A stretch of DNA of 9,283 nt from an uncultured Burkholderiaceae bacterium (lineage in GTDB: Bacteria; Pseudomonadota; Gammaproteobacteria; Burkholderiales; Burkholderiaceae): the NCBI GenBank assembly GCA_937871985.1, contig CALMPB010000171.1:1-9283 (forward strand), in the 5' to 3' direction. The notes beneath the pieces were generated by a model. That model was not told the origin of the DNA and did not search any database. It saw only the letters and a program-made list of their open reading frames with translations. Made by a program: the position numbers and the translations under genes. Below are positions 5,366 through 9,283 of this stretch, piece after piece; position 1 is the stretch's first letter, and each line of letters opens with the position of its first letter.

Positions 5366-5671
5366 ATGGTTCTGAGAGGATCTGCCCCTGGCGAGCTCCG
5401 AGGCGGACGAGCCAAAGGCACTCCCAATAGGGTGACGCAGGAATTCCGCGAGACAGTGCGGAAGGTTCTGGAAGACAACAGCGAGAACGTGGGGAAGTGG
5501 CTGACGCAGGTCGCGGATGGGAACGGCGATCCTGACAAGGCGGATCCTGGCAAGGCGCTTGATCTTCTGGCCAAGCTCGCGGAGTTCGCATCTCCGAAGC
5601 TAGCGCGGACTGAGCTCGCCGGCGATCCGGATAAGCCGATTAACCACAATTTGAACGTCACGTTCAAGTAA
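5366..5671 (+). CDS. terS: Probable phage terminase small subunit
   Basis: The start chosen is ATG 5366, because GGGAG at 5355-5359 is correctly spaced from it. A TTG two codons earlier would abut that site. The product is 101 residues. It opens with a Gly/Arg-rich GGRAKGTPNRVTQEFRE motif (about residues 13-29), typical of DUF5681-like/small-terminase proteins in which GGR.KGtpNK precedes a helical bundle. A helical segment follows (VRKVLEDNSENVGKWLTQVA), then the repeat-like GNGDPDKADPGKALDLL, and an end ELAGDPDKPINHNLNVTF. Small terminase subunits recognise phage DNA and recruit the large subunit. The direct downstream neighbour, three bases away, is the N-terminal part of a large terminase, which strongly supports the call. 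The gene itself looks intact, but it can no longer work with a complete TerL from this locus. Confidence 0.75.
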   Translation: MVLRGSAPGELRGGRAKGTPNRVTQEFRETVRKVLEDNSENVGKWLTQVADGNGDPDKADPGKALDLLAKLAEFASPKLARTELAGDPDKPINHNLNVTFK

Positions 5672-5674
5672 GCC

Positions 5675-5971
5675 GTGAACGTCGAATTCCCAAAGAAGCT
5701 GAGGTGTCTGTTTGTGCCCAGCCGGTACAAGTTCGTTCGCGGTGGCCGAGGCTTAGCGAAGTCATGGAGCATTGCCAGAGCGCTGGAGGTGATCGGTGCC
5801 GGTGAACCCAAGCGCATCCTCTGCACTCGGGAGGTGCAGAAGTCGATCAAGCAGTCTGTGCACCAGCTGTTGCGCGATCAGATCGTGAATCTGGGGCTGG
5901 AAAGCTTCTACGACGTCCTGGAGCATGAAATCCGCGGCAAGAACGGTACGCAGTTCCTGTTTGCCGGGCTA
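5675..5971 (+). pseudogene. terL: Phage terminase large subunit, truncated after about 99 codons
   Basis: The start is GTG 5675, three bases after the small-terminase stop. Residues 1-99 are a typical TerL ATPase N-terminus: FPKKLRCLFVPSRYKFVRGG (residues 5-24) leads into a Walker-A-like GGRGLAKSWS (23-32). The common GSGKS/GSAKS form is here GLAKS, which some terminases share. RILCTREVQKSIKQSVHQLL (47-66), IVNLGLESFYDVL (70-82) and NGTQFLFAGL (90-99) follow. A functional large terminase has about 400-600 residues, including Walker B and the nuclease domain, all missing here. At about codon 100 the frame passes without a stop into the C-terminus of an IS3-family transposase. DNA packaging from this locus is therefore inactive. 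Confidence 0.88.
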
Positions 5972-6139
5972 ACCGACGGCTATGACTGCTACCAGAACGC
6001 CTTAGCCGAGTGGGTCAACGGCATCCTGAAGGGAGAGCTGTTGCTCTATCGGCCCGCCGATCTGGCTCAAGCCAGACTCATGGTCAGGCAGTCCGTCGAG
6101 ATCTACAACACCGAGCGCCCACATCTGTCCCTACAATGC

Positions 6140-6166
6140 AAAACACCCGATGAAGTTCATCGGGTG
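6140..6166 (-). terminator. Minus-strand terminator embedded in the transposase coding end
   Basis: CACCCGATGAA (6144-6154) and TTCATCGGGTG (6156-6166) are perfect reverse complements separated by one base. Read on the minus strand, the hairpin is followed by TTTT (6143-6140). It would stop transcripts coming from the AlpA-like gene at 6246, and it could protect against antisense or incoming transcription of the IS. Confidence 0.6.
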
Positions 6167-6171
6167 CTCAG

Positions 6172-6190
6172 TCCGTAGCATCGCTACGGA
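6172..6190. repeat. Short hairpin at the IS right end
   Basis: TCCGTAG (6172-6178) and CTACGGA (6184-6190) form a perfect seven-base stem with a five-base loop, overlapping the transposase stop. No T run follows. It is probably part of the insertion sequence's terminal structure. Confidence 0.4.
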
Positions 6191-6245
6191 TACCGTCCCG
6201 TAGGTGTCAACCTATGGCAGGACGGGTCATCCACCTGAAATCTGA

Positions 6246-6443
6246 TCAGGCTTCGGGCATTTCTGCGGTCGTTGGTCGCTCATCGAGCCATCGCTGGATG
6301 TCGGTAGCTCGCCATCCAACGCGGCCGGCGCTCAACTGGACCGGGTGCGGAAACTGACCCTTCTTGATAAGGTCGTAGACGGTCCATTTCGCCAGGCCGA
6401 TAACTCCCTTTAGTTCGCCGACGCTGTACACAAGCTTTGTCAT
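6246..6443 (-). CDS. AlpA-family transcriptional regulator / excisionase-like protein, copy 2
   Basis: This encodes 65 residues from ATG 6443. The winged helix-turn-helix pattern is clear: VYSVGELKGVIGLAKWTVYD (residues 5-24), then LIKKGQFPHPVQL, a Gly-Arg-Val-Gly-Trp turn (usual form GRRSVGW or GRVGW), then RATDIQRWLDERP. The family binds DNA and typically activates integrase transcription or excision of a resident element. No integrase is present here. Its ATG overlaps the TGA that would end the read-through form of the upstream gene (6440-6442), so the two were originally translationally coupled, as in the first cassette. It shares only the family pattern with the AlpA protein at 1234-1434, so the two regulators were probably acquired separately. 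A hairpin with T run lies about 80 bases downstream. Confidence 0.87.
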   Translation of the reverse strand: MTKLVYSVGELKGVIGLAKWTVYDLIKKGQFPHPVQLSAGRVGWRATDIQRWLDERPTTAEMPEA

Positions 6444-6541
6444 AGCCGGCTATCCAGGATCCCAGCGTTGTCCGGCTCGAAGGCTATGAACCCCAAAGAA
6501 TCTCGAACTCCACCTTGAAAGAGGAAAAGCACGCCGCTTTC
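6440..6541 (-). other. Conserved coding extension beyond an in-frame TAG of the 6542-7180 gene
   Basis: After the TAG at 6542-6544 the same frame continues for 33 codons to a TGA at 6440-6442. These codons read ESGVLFLFQ...DSLGFIAFEPDNAGIL, matching the tail of the first paralogue (DSGVLFAFR...LNLIAFEPHSDAL). The full-length ancestor therefore had about 246 residues, and the TAG is a premature stop at codon 213. Confidence 0.75.
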
Positions 6542-7180
6542 CTAGAATGAGGTGACGAACCGTAGGCGATGTAGCATTGTGCCGTTCACTTGGTGAACCT
6601 CCACTGTGATCCGCACCCCACGGCGTACTACCCGGATGTCGTGCTCGGGCGCTTTGTACCGAAGCATGGTAGGAGTTAGCCATTTATAAGCTACTGCAGC
6701 AATCTCGTTCGCCCTTCGGCGACGGCATTGTTCTACCCAACTTGCGAATTGTGGTGGAGGAACACCGGGTGTGTTGCGACAAGGTGTGGTAAGTGCTTCC
6801 TTGACGCCCATCCCGTGTTTTAGCCGGTAGCGTAAGGTCGTTAGGTGTAGGGGGCAACGAAAATATCTGTGGAGTGCACTGATGTTTCCGGTTACACCGA
6901 ACGCTGTGTACGGAATCGCGCGCGCCTCGCTCCAGTAGCGCAGTATGGCTCGCGAAGCATCCGAAATAGGCCTCCCAATACGCCACTTGTGAAGTTCATC
7001 CATTTGCTGCTTCGCAACGATGCTGTTCCGACCCTTTGCAAAGCATATGTCCGCCGCCTCTGGTGACTTCAACAAATTCTGCAGTTTGTCGCGCGAAATC
7101 TCCATTAGCTGGGCGGCGAAGAACAGACTGTGGCCGCGCTTTGCATACCTGCGTGCGTCTTCGATCAGCTTGTCGCTCAT
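6542..7180 (-). CDS. Helix-turn-helix-like prophage protein, copy 2 (stops at a premature amber codon)
   Basis: 212 residues from ATG 7180, chosen because GAGGAG lies eight bases upstream. The frame is open ten codons further without a ribosome-binding site. Residues 19-37 (LFFAAQLMEISRDKLQNLL) look like a helix-turn-helix. Residues 89-133 hold a second DNA-binding-like unit ending LTTLRYRLKHGMGVKEALTT, the kind of repeat seen in phage and homing-endonuclease DNA-binding regions. Residues 152-157 are QCRRRR. LTPTMLRYKAPEHDIRVV (168-185), VRITVEVHQVNGTMLHRLRF (189-208) form a conserved C-terminal domain unknown to me. The truncated paralogue at 1813-2345 shares the region from about residue 78 on. 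The gene stops at TAG 6542, but the conserved tail continues in frame to 6440 and would overlap the AlpA start. DNA-binding regulation is the best guess and no enzyme motif is seen. Confidence 0.78.
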   Translation of the reverse strand: MSDKLIEDARRYAKRGHSLFFAAQLMEISRDKLQNLLKSPEAADICFAKGRNSIVAKQQMDELHKWRIGRPISDASRAILRYWSEARAIPYTAFGVTGNISALHRYFRCPLHLTTLRYRLKHGMGVKEALTTPCRNTPGVPPPQFASWVEQCRRRRANEIAAVAYKWLTPTMLRYKAPEHDIRVVRRGVRITVEVHQVNGTMLHRLRFVTSF

Positions 7181-7339
7181 GACGGACGCTCCTCGTGAGA
7201 GGCGCATCAAACCGATTCGTAGATAGGGAAGGGCGGATGCGCGGCGCCGGCGGCGATTGGAATTCGATGCTACTCCCCGAGTTCCTCCAGCGGCCGGCTC
7301 GCGATCCCCGGTGCGATAGAGGAACGGACGCAGCCTCGA

Positions 7340-7529
7340 TCATGCTGCCTCCTGTTGCGCGTGGCGCAGCTTGAAGCGATCTTTGATCATAGGGAGAGAT
7401 ATGAACCATTCCTTGATTCGAAAGACGCTCGATGGTGCACTTCACTCTGTTGTGCCGGGATTCGGCCAGATCCGCGATTTCTTGGCTCGTCATGGTGGCA
7501 CCACCGCCGCCATTGATCATTGCGTGCAT
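7340..7529 (-). pseudogene. Broken Rha/antirepressor-like phage regulator
   Basis: ATG 7529 has GGAGG seven bases upstream; ATG 7520 overlaps the preceding TGA as ATGA and is an alternative start. The N-terminus GGGGATMTSQEIADLAESRH then NRVKCTIERLSNQGMV matches the opening of Rha-type phage regulators (MTSxEIAxLTGKRHDxVxRxI). After about 40 codons the similarity stops. A different frame then carries a plausible coding tail, RIKEWFISLP then MIKDRFKLRHAQQEAA, ending at TGA 7340-7342. The original frame stays open to 6996 but with non-coding composition, overlapping the next gene. This is best read as a deletion/frameshift remnant. Rha-family proteins affect phage development in some hosts, but none of that activity can be assumed here. 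The stretch 7181-7339 holds no gene I can support. Confidence 0.55.
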
Positions 7530-7745
7530 TGATGTGCCTCCGTGGCGGGCGCGTGCCCCGCGGTGTTCAGCAGGACGAGCGCCGCCAAGGCGCTGGCCTT
7601 CAATTGGGGATCCGCCGAGGCCTCCAGGATGCTGGCGGTGATGTCCAGAGCGCTGGCCAGCGTGGCGCAGCGCTCGCGTAGGTCTCCTTCGCGCGGGCCT
7701 TGGACTCGGTCAGCGCGACCGTCGCCTTGTCGTAGGTACTCGAGC
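7517..7745 (-). pseudogene. Frameshifted small prophage gene
   Basis: Two abutting frames both show near-total G/C third positions. The first reads TYDKATVALTESKARAKETY (about 7745-7680). The second, shifted by one base near 7675, reads RCATLASALDITASILEASA then DPQLKASALAALVLLNTAGH, and ends at TGA 7517-7519. Joined, they give one Ala-rich helical protein of about 75 residues or more. A single-base deletion is the simplest explanation. No credible start codon precedes the first part, so the N-terminus may also be missing. The stop overlaps the start region of the Rha-like remnant (ATGA at 7517-7520), a typical operon junction. The family is unknown. An unshifted reading of the second frame upward to 7771 is possible but has poorer composition and no start codon. 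Confidence 0.5.
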
Positions 7746-7771
7746 GGATATGCGATGAACTCGCCCGGGGG

Positions 7772-7978
7772 CTACTTGAAGAATTTCCCGAGGCTCCGTT
7801 TGAGCTGATCCGCGACCTGCTTCTTCGCGCTTTCGATAGCGGAGCCATATGTGCCGGAAGCGCCGCAGCCCTTGCAGGTGATGGTGTCGCTGGGCTTGAG
7901 ATTGGCCTGGACACCGATCGGGTAGTCGAATTCCTTACTTCTGCACTTGGCGCAGGACAGGGTAATCGTGTCGCTCAT
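7772..7978 (-). CDS. Small phage zinc-ribbon protein (68 aa)
   Basis: ATG 7978, with GAGG eight bases upstream, encodes 68 residues. The frame is open 14 codons earlier, without a ribosome-binding site. Two CxxC knuckles, C9-A-K-C12 and C35-K-G-C38, are 22 residues apart and predict one zinc ribbon. After that comes a basic amphipathic helix (ESAKKQVADQLKRSLGKFFK) at the C-terminus. The opening MSDTITLSCAKC and the length match a family of short lambdoid-prophage zinc-binding proteins (I recall the label ECs_2282-type, from memory). Their role is unknown; such ribbons often bind nucleic acid or a protein partner. It is in a minus-strand series of regulators, 115 bases downstream of the WYL-like gene. 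That gap contains a candidate promoter with a ten-base C tract. Confidence 0.8.
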   Translation of the reverse strand: MSDTITLSCAKCRSKEFDYPIGVQANLKPSDTITCKGCGASGTYGSAIESAKKQVADQLKRSLGKFFK

Positions 7979-8019
7979 GGTCAGCCTCTTTCGGAATTGA
8001 TTGATGTTGAGGAACGTCA

Positions 8020-8049
8020 ATCATATCCGGCAGGGGGGGGGGCCGCCAA
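8020..8049 (-). promoter_or_regulatory. Candidate promoter with a C10 tract in its spacer
   Basis: On the minus strand TTGGCG (8049-8044) and TATGAT (8025-8020) are 18 bases apart, a sigma-70-like pair (4/6 and 5/6 matches). The spacer contains ten consecutive C (8042-8033 on the minus strand). The zinc-ribbon ATG would be about 35 bases from the start site. Spacer length changes in such tracts alter promoter strength in Neisseria porA and Bordetella fim genes. Function here is inferred only. Confidence 0.35.
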
Positions 8050-8093
8050 TTTGACGGAGAGAGCAATGTCTGACGCTTGCTCGCCTTGCTACG

Positions 8094-8396
8094 TCAAAGC
8101 TGAGCGTAGACCCGTTGCATGGTTTCGTCCGAAGGGCCGTAGCCCTGCCGCGGGCCAGGGAAAGCCTTCTGCGTCTCAACTGCCTGGGCAATTTTCCCAA
8201 GCTCGAACAGCCGGAATGCTGGCCGATCCATTGGCTTACGCGCATTCGATTGCTGCCAGGCGCGCAATACCAGATTCCCTGCAGTACTAACCCCGTAGCG
8301 GTGGGGTTCGATCAGGCGCGGGCCTGTCCCGTCGTACCAAATCTCCAGAACACGGCGGTCTCTAATGGCATCACGAATCAAAACGTCCCATCTCAT
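8094..8396 (-). CDS. WYL-domain-like small protein (100 aa)
   Basis: ATG 8396, with GGAAAGGGG upstream, gives 100 residues. The frame is open further, but that part is antisense to the plus-strand phage gene. The core, MRWDVLIRDAIRDRRVLEIW followed by YDGTGPRLIEPHRYGVSTAG, then NLVLRAWQQS and FRLFELGKIAQ, follows the WYL-domain pattern: initial helix ending in LEiwY, the R.v.P..Y strand, G..vLrAw, and R.F.L..I. WYL domains sense nucleic acids or other ligands and regulate CRISPR, defence and DNA-damage genes, usually as part of larger HTH-WYL proteins. This one has no separate helix-turn-helix and is only a free WYL-like domain. It is the first gene of a minus-strand set divergent from the small phage gene at 8414, with 17 bases between starts, so both promoters may overlap. 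Confidence 0.72.
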   Translation of the reverse strand: MRWDVLIRDAIRDRRVLEIWYDGTGPRLIEPHRYGVSTAGNLVLRAWQQSNARKPMDRPAFRLFELGKIAQAVETQKAFPGPRQGYGPSDETMQRVYAQL

Positions 8397-8413
8397 TGCC
8401 TGCCCCTTTCCGA

Positions 8414-8556
8414 ATGTCGGTGAACGTGAGAGCACCCATTCTAAGGCGCAGGGAGCTGACGACGGCATCTTGGCTGGACTCAGCGCGCACATCCCCGGCG
8501 ACACCACAACGCCGCCGGCGCCTGGAGCGGTTTGGATCGGCTCGGGAGACGCGTAA
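8414..8556 (+). pseudogene. Small phage protein, copy 2, with internal deletion and frameshift
   Basis: ATG 8414 begins MSVNVRAPILRRRELTTASW, homologous at its end to ELSLATY of the 2331-2474 fragment. The part equivalent to TETRPEPKRGVRHWPF is missing, and the reading frame shifts. The tail HIPGDTTTPPAPGAVWIGSG-DA then follows in another frame to TAA 8554-8556. Two bases later an ATGGCC TCT TTC start mirrors the 25-aa membrane gene start at 2476, but sequence similarity ends at about 8575. This is therefore a damaged copy of the same phage operon start as region A. The function of the family is not known. It diverges from the WYL-like gene. Confidence 0.6.
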
Positions 8557-8579
8557 CTATGGCCTCTTTCAACCAGATA

Positions 8580-9227
8580 TCAGCCGCGTCGTTCCGCCCG
8601 CATATCGCGCGCCGCAGCAACCTGTGTTGGCAAGGTGTAGACGTACGTCAGGATGAAGCGAGTCAGTTCATGTCCCTGGACAGCCTCATCTTTGGGAATG
8701 CCATCTTCCTCGTGGACCGCGTCGTTACCCAGAAAGCGCAGGCTGTGTGCCCATTCCTTCAGGTCCGGAGTGAGTTTGCCGGCGTTGGCAAGCGCGTCAA
8801 TGCGCGCCGCCAAAGTTCTGGTTGCATGTTCAGGGGCCAAGTTTTTGGTGGCCAATTCAAGTGCCCGTCGGTCCATAGCCCCGGCCGAGTCCCATTCATT
8901 GCGTCGAATCGCGCTGGCGGCCTGCTCGAACGCACGCGCCACGTGTTCAGGGCAGTGCTGAGGAACGTCCGTTGTCTGTGGTTCCGGAATTATTCGCTGA
9001 ACGTCTATGGCTGCTTGGGGGGCGGCCGCCAGGAGATTGCCATGCAACTCGCCGGGGTTCTTCGCCATTTTCGAAAGAATCAACGCGACGACCGGGTGGT
9101 GGCAATTGTTGCACATGAAGTGGACGTGATACAGCGCATTGTTCCCCGGTACGCGTGCCTGGCCCGTGTGACTGAACCCCTGGGGAAGAGCGCAGTGGGG
9201 GCAATGGTGCGTAAGGGTAAGTGCCAT
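8580..9227 (-). CDS. Zinc-finger plus DUF4145 domain protein
   Basis: ATG 9227, with GGAG eight bases upstream, gives 215 residues. The N-terminal part has paired CxxC motifs, C9-P-H-C12 and C39-N-N-C42, predicting a small zinc-binding module. A linker follows (about 55-95). The rest is a helical DUF4145-type domain: PEHVARAFEQAASAIRRNEW then DSAGAMDRRALELATK (93-128), a helix TLAARIDALANAGKLTPDLKEW, and the characteristic LRFLGNDAVHEED (163-175) and FILTYVYTLP (191-200). The A..RRALE and R..GN.a.H patterns define the family. DUF4145 domains occur as modules in predicted restriction, NTPase-linked and other defence-type proteins, but no activity is established for this architecture. The gene runs against the phage genes and ends five bases after the truncated membrane gene at 8559-8575. 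It therefore looks like inserted cargo. Confidence 0.82.
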   Translation of the reverse strand: MALTLTHHCPHCALPQGFSHTGQARVPGNNALYHVHFMCNNCHHPVVALILSKMAKNPGELHGNLLAAAPQAAIDVQRIIPEPQTTDVPQHCPEHVARAFEQAASAIRRNEWDSAGAMDRRALELATKNLAPEHATRTLAARIDALANAGKLTPDLKEWAHSLRFLGNDAVHEEDGIPKDEAVQGHELTRFILTYVYTLPTQVAAARDMRAERRG

Positions 9228-9283
9228 GAATGACTCCGTAAATATCGTGGTGCAGGACCAAAAGATTGCACAGATTCTAGCTT
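9226..9283 (+). CDS. 5' end of a phage gene, possibly virion morphogenesis/tail completion
   Basis: ATG 9226, preceded by AAGGG, opens MNDSVNIVVQDQKIAQILA and runs off the window, so only 19 residues are visible. The pattern (short polar start, V.I.VQDQKI..IL.) resembles the first residues of phage virion-morphogenesis/tail-completion proteins, which begin with a beta strand and a DD/DQ-containing helix. That resemblance is weak and short. Its start overlaps the DUF4145 start by two bases on the opposite strand, so the two are divergent. If it is real, DUF4145 was placed directly upstream of a structural gene. Confidence 0.35.
   Translation, partial: MNDSVNIVVQDQKIAQILA

Larger units (their letters stand above)
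5972..6229 (+). mobile_element. Right-end remnant of an IS3-family insertion sequence
   Basis: Codons about 101-167 of the fused frame (stop TAG 6176-6178) are the C-terminus of an IS3-type OrfB transposase: DCYQNALAEWVNGILKGE contains the catalytic glutamate of the DDE triad (ALA-E), and SVEIYNTERPHLSLQCKTPD is the conserved YN..RPH.SL.xkTP signature. The two aspartates, OrfA and the left end are gone. The sequence GTCAACCTATGGCAGGACGG then GTCA (6206-6229) has the form of an IS3-family right inverted repeat ending in CA, so the element's right boundary is placed at about 6229. The AlpA-like gene ends 17 bases beyond it. The element is a deletion derivative and cannot transpose by itself. 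Confidence 0.82.

Noticed and set aside
6996..7339. Continuation of the Rha-like frame beyond its 40 recognisable residues
   Set aside because: It overlaps the well-supported HTH-like gene and loses coding-like third-position bias.
8066..8290. Plus-strand frame starting MSDACSPCYVKAERR after GGAGAGAG
   Set aside because: Despite a fair ribosome-binding site, most of it is antisense to the WYL-like gene and has no recognisable domain.
8532..9233. Long plus-strand open frame opposite the DUF4145 gene
   Set aside because: The minus strand has a ribosome-binding site, zinc motifs and DUF4145 signature. The plus frame has no recognisable domain and is the antisense shadow.
1..9283. CRISPR array, rRNA, integrase or attachment-site core
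   Set aside because: No regularly spaced repeat series, no rRNA-like sequence and no tyrosine or serine recombinase were seen. Without an integrase or flanking tRNA, no att core can be proposed.

Overview
The window looks like a decayed, rearranged prophage region from a GC-rich gammaproteobacterium, most likely Xanthomonadaceae. That placement is an inference. It rests on high G+C at third codon positions, small phage genes joined by ATGA or TGATG overlaps, TTCG-loop terminators, and overall protein flavour. No integrase, capsid gene or complete phage module is present. Several genes are truncated, fused or interrupted, so mosaic prophage remnants are the best description.

Left part (1-1191): the 3' end of an unknown gene with a strong terminator, a proline-rich outer-membrane lipoprotein gene (352-897) with its own terminator, and a small minus-strand gene (1033-1191). 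Region A (1234-3342) is a collapsed phage control region. On the minus strand it has a truncated helix-turn-helix-like gene, an unknown 129-aa gene and an AlpA-type regulator. Diverging on the plus strand is the tail of a small phage protein, followed by an overlapping four-gene operon: two tiny membrane proteins, a protein with a Q/sigma-region-4-like tail, and a winged-helix-like protein. Cargo follows in the slot between this operon and the terminase genes: an unknown 156-aa gene (3432-3902, plus) convergent with a putative AbiC-type phage abortive-infection protein (4146-5090, minus).

Terminase region (5137-6229): a fragment of one small-terminase-like gene, a small membrane protein, a likely small terminase (5366-5671), and a large terminase whose first ~99 codons run in frame into the last ~67 codons of an IS3-family transposase. 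The IS right end follows. Region B (6246-8575) repeats the logic of region A. On the minus strand it has AlpA, a paralogue of the helix-turn-helix-like gene (with an in-frame amber codon), a broken Rha-like regulator, a frameshifted gene, a zinc ribbon and a WYL-like protein. Diverging from these on the plus strand is a second, damaged copy of the small phage protein seen in region A. Finally come a zinc-finger plus DUF4145 gene (8580-9227, minus) and the first codons of a plus-strand gene, perhaps for virion morphogenesis.

The most useful readings are these. (i) Regions A and B are two versions of the same divergent phage control region, and A has lost its middle by deletion. (ii) The shared helix-turn-helix-like gene, followed by an AlpA gene, forms a recurring cassette of unknown function. 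(iii) Two candidate phage-interference genes, putAbiC and DUF4145, sit in cargo positions. (iv) A ten-base C tract lies in the spacer of a candidate promoter and could make expression of the zinc-ribbon gene variable.
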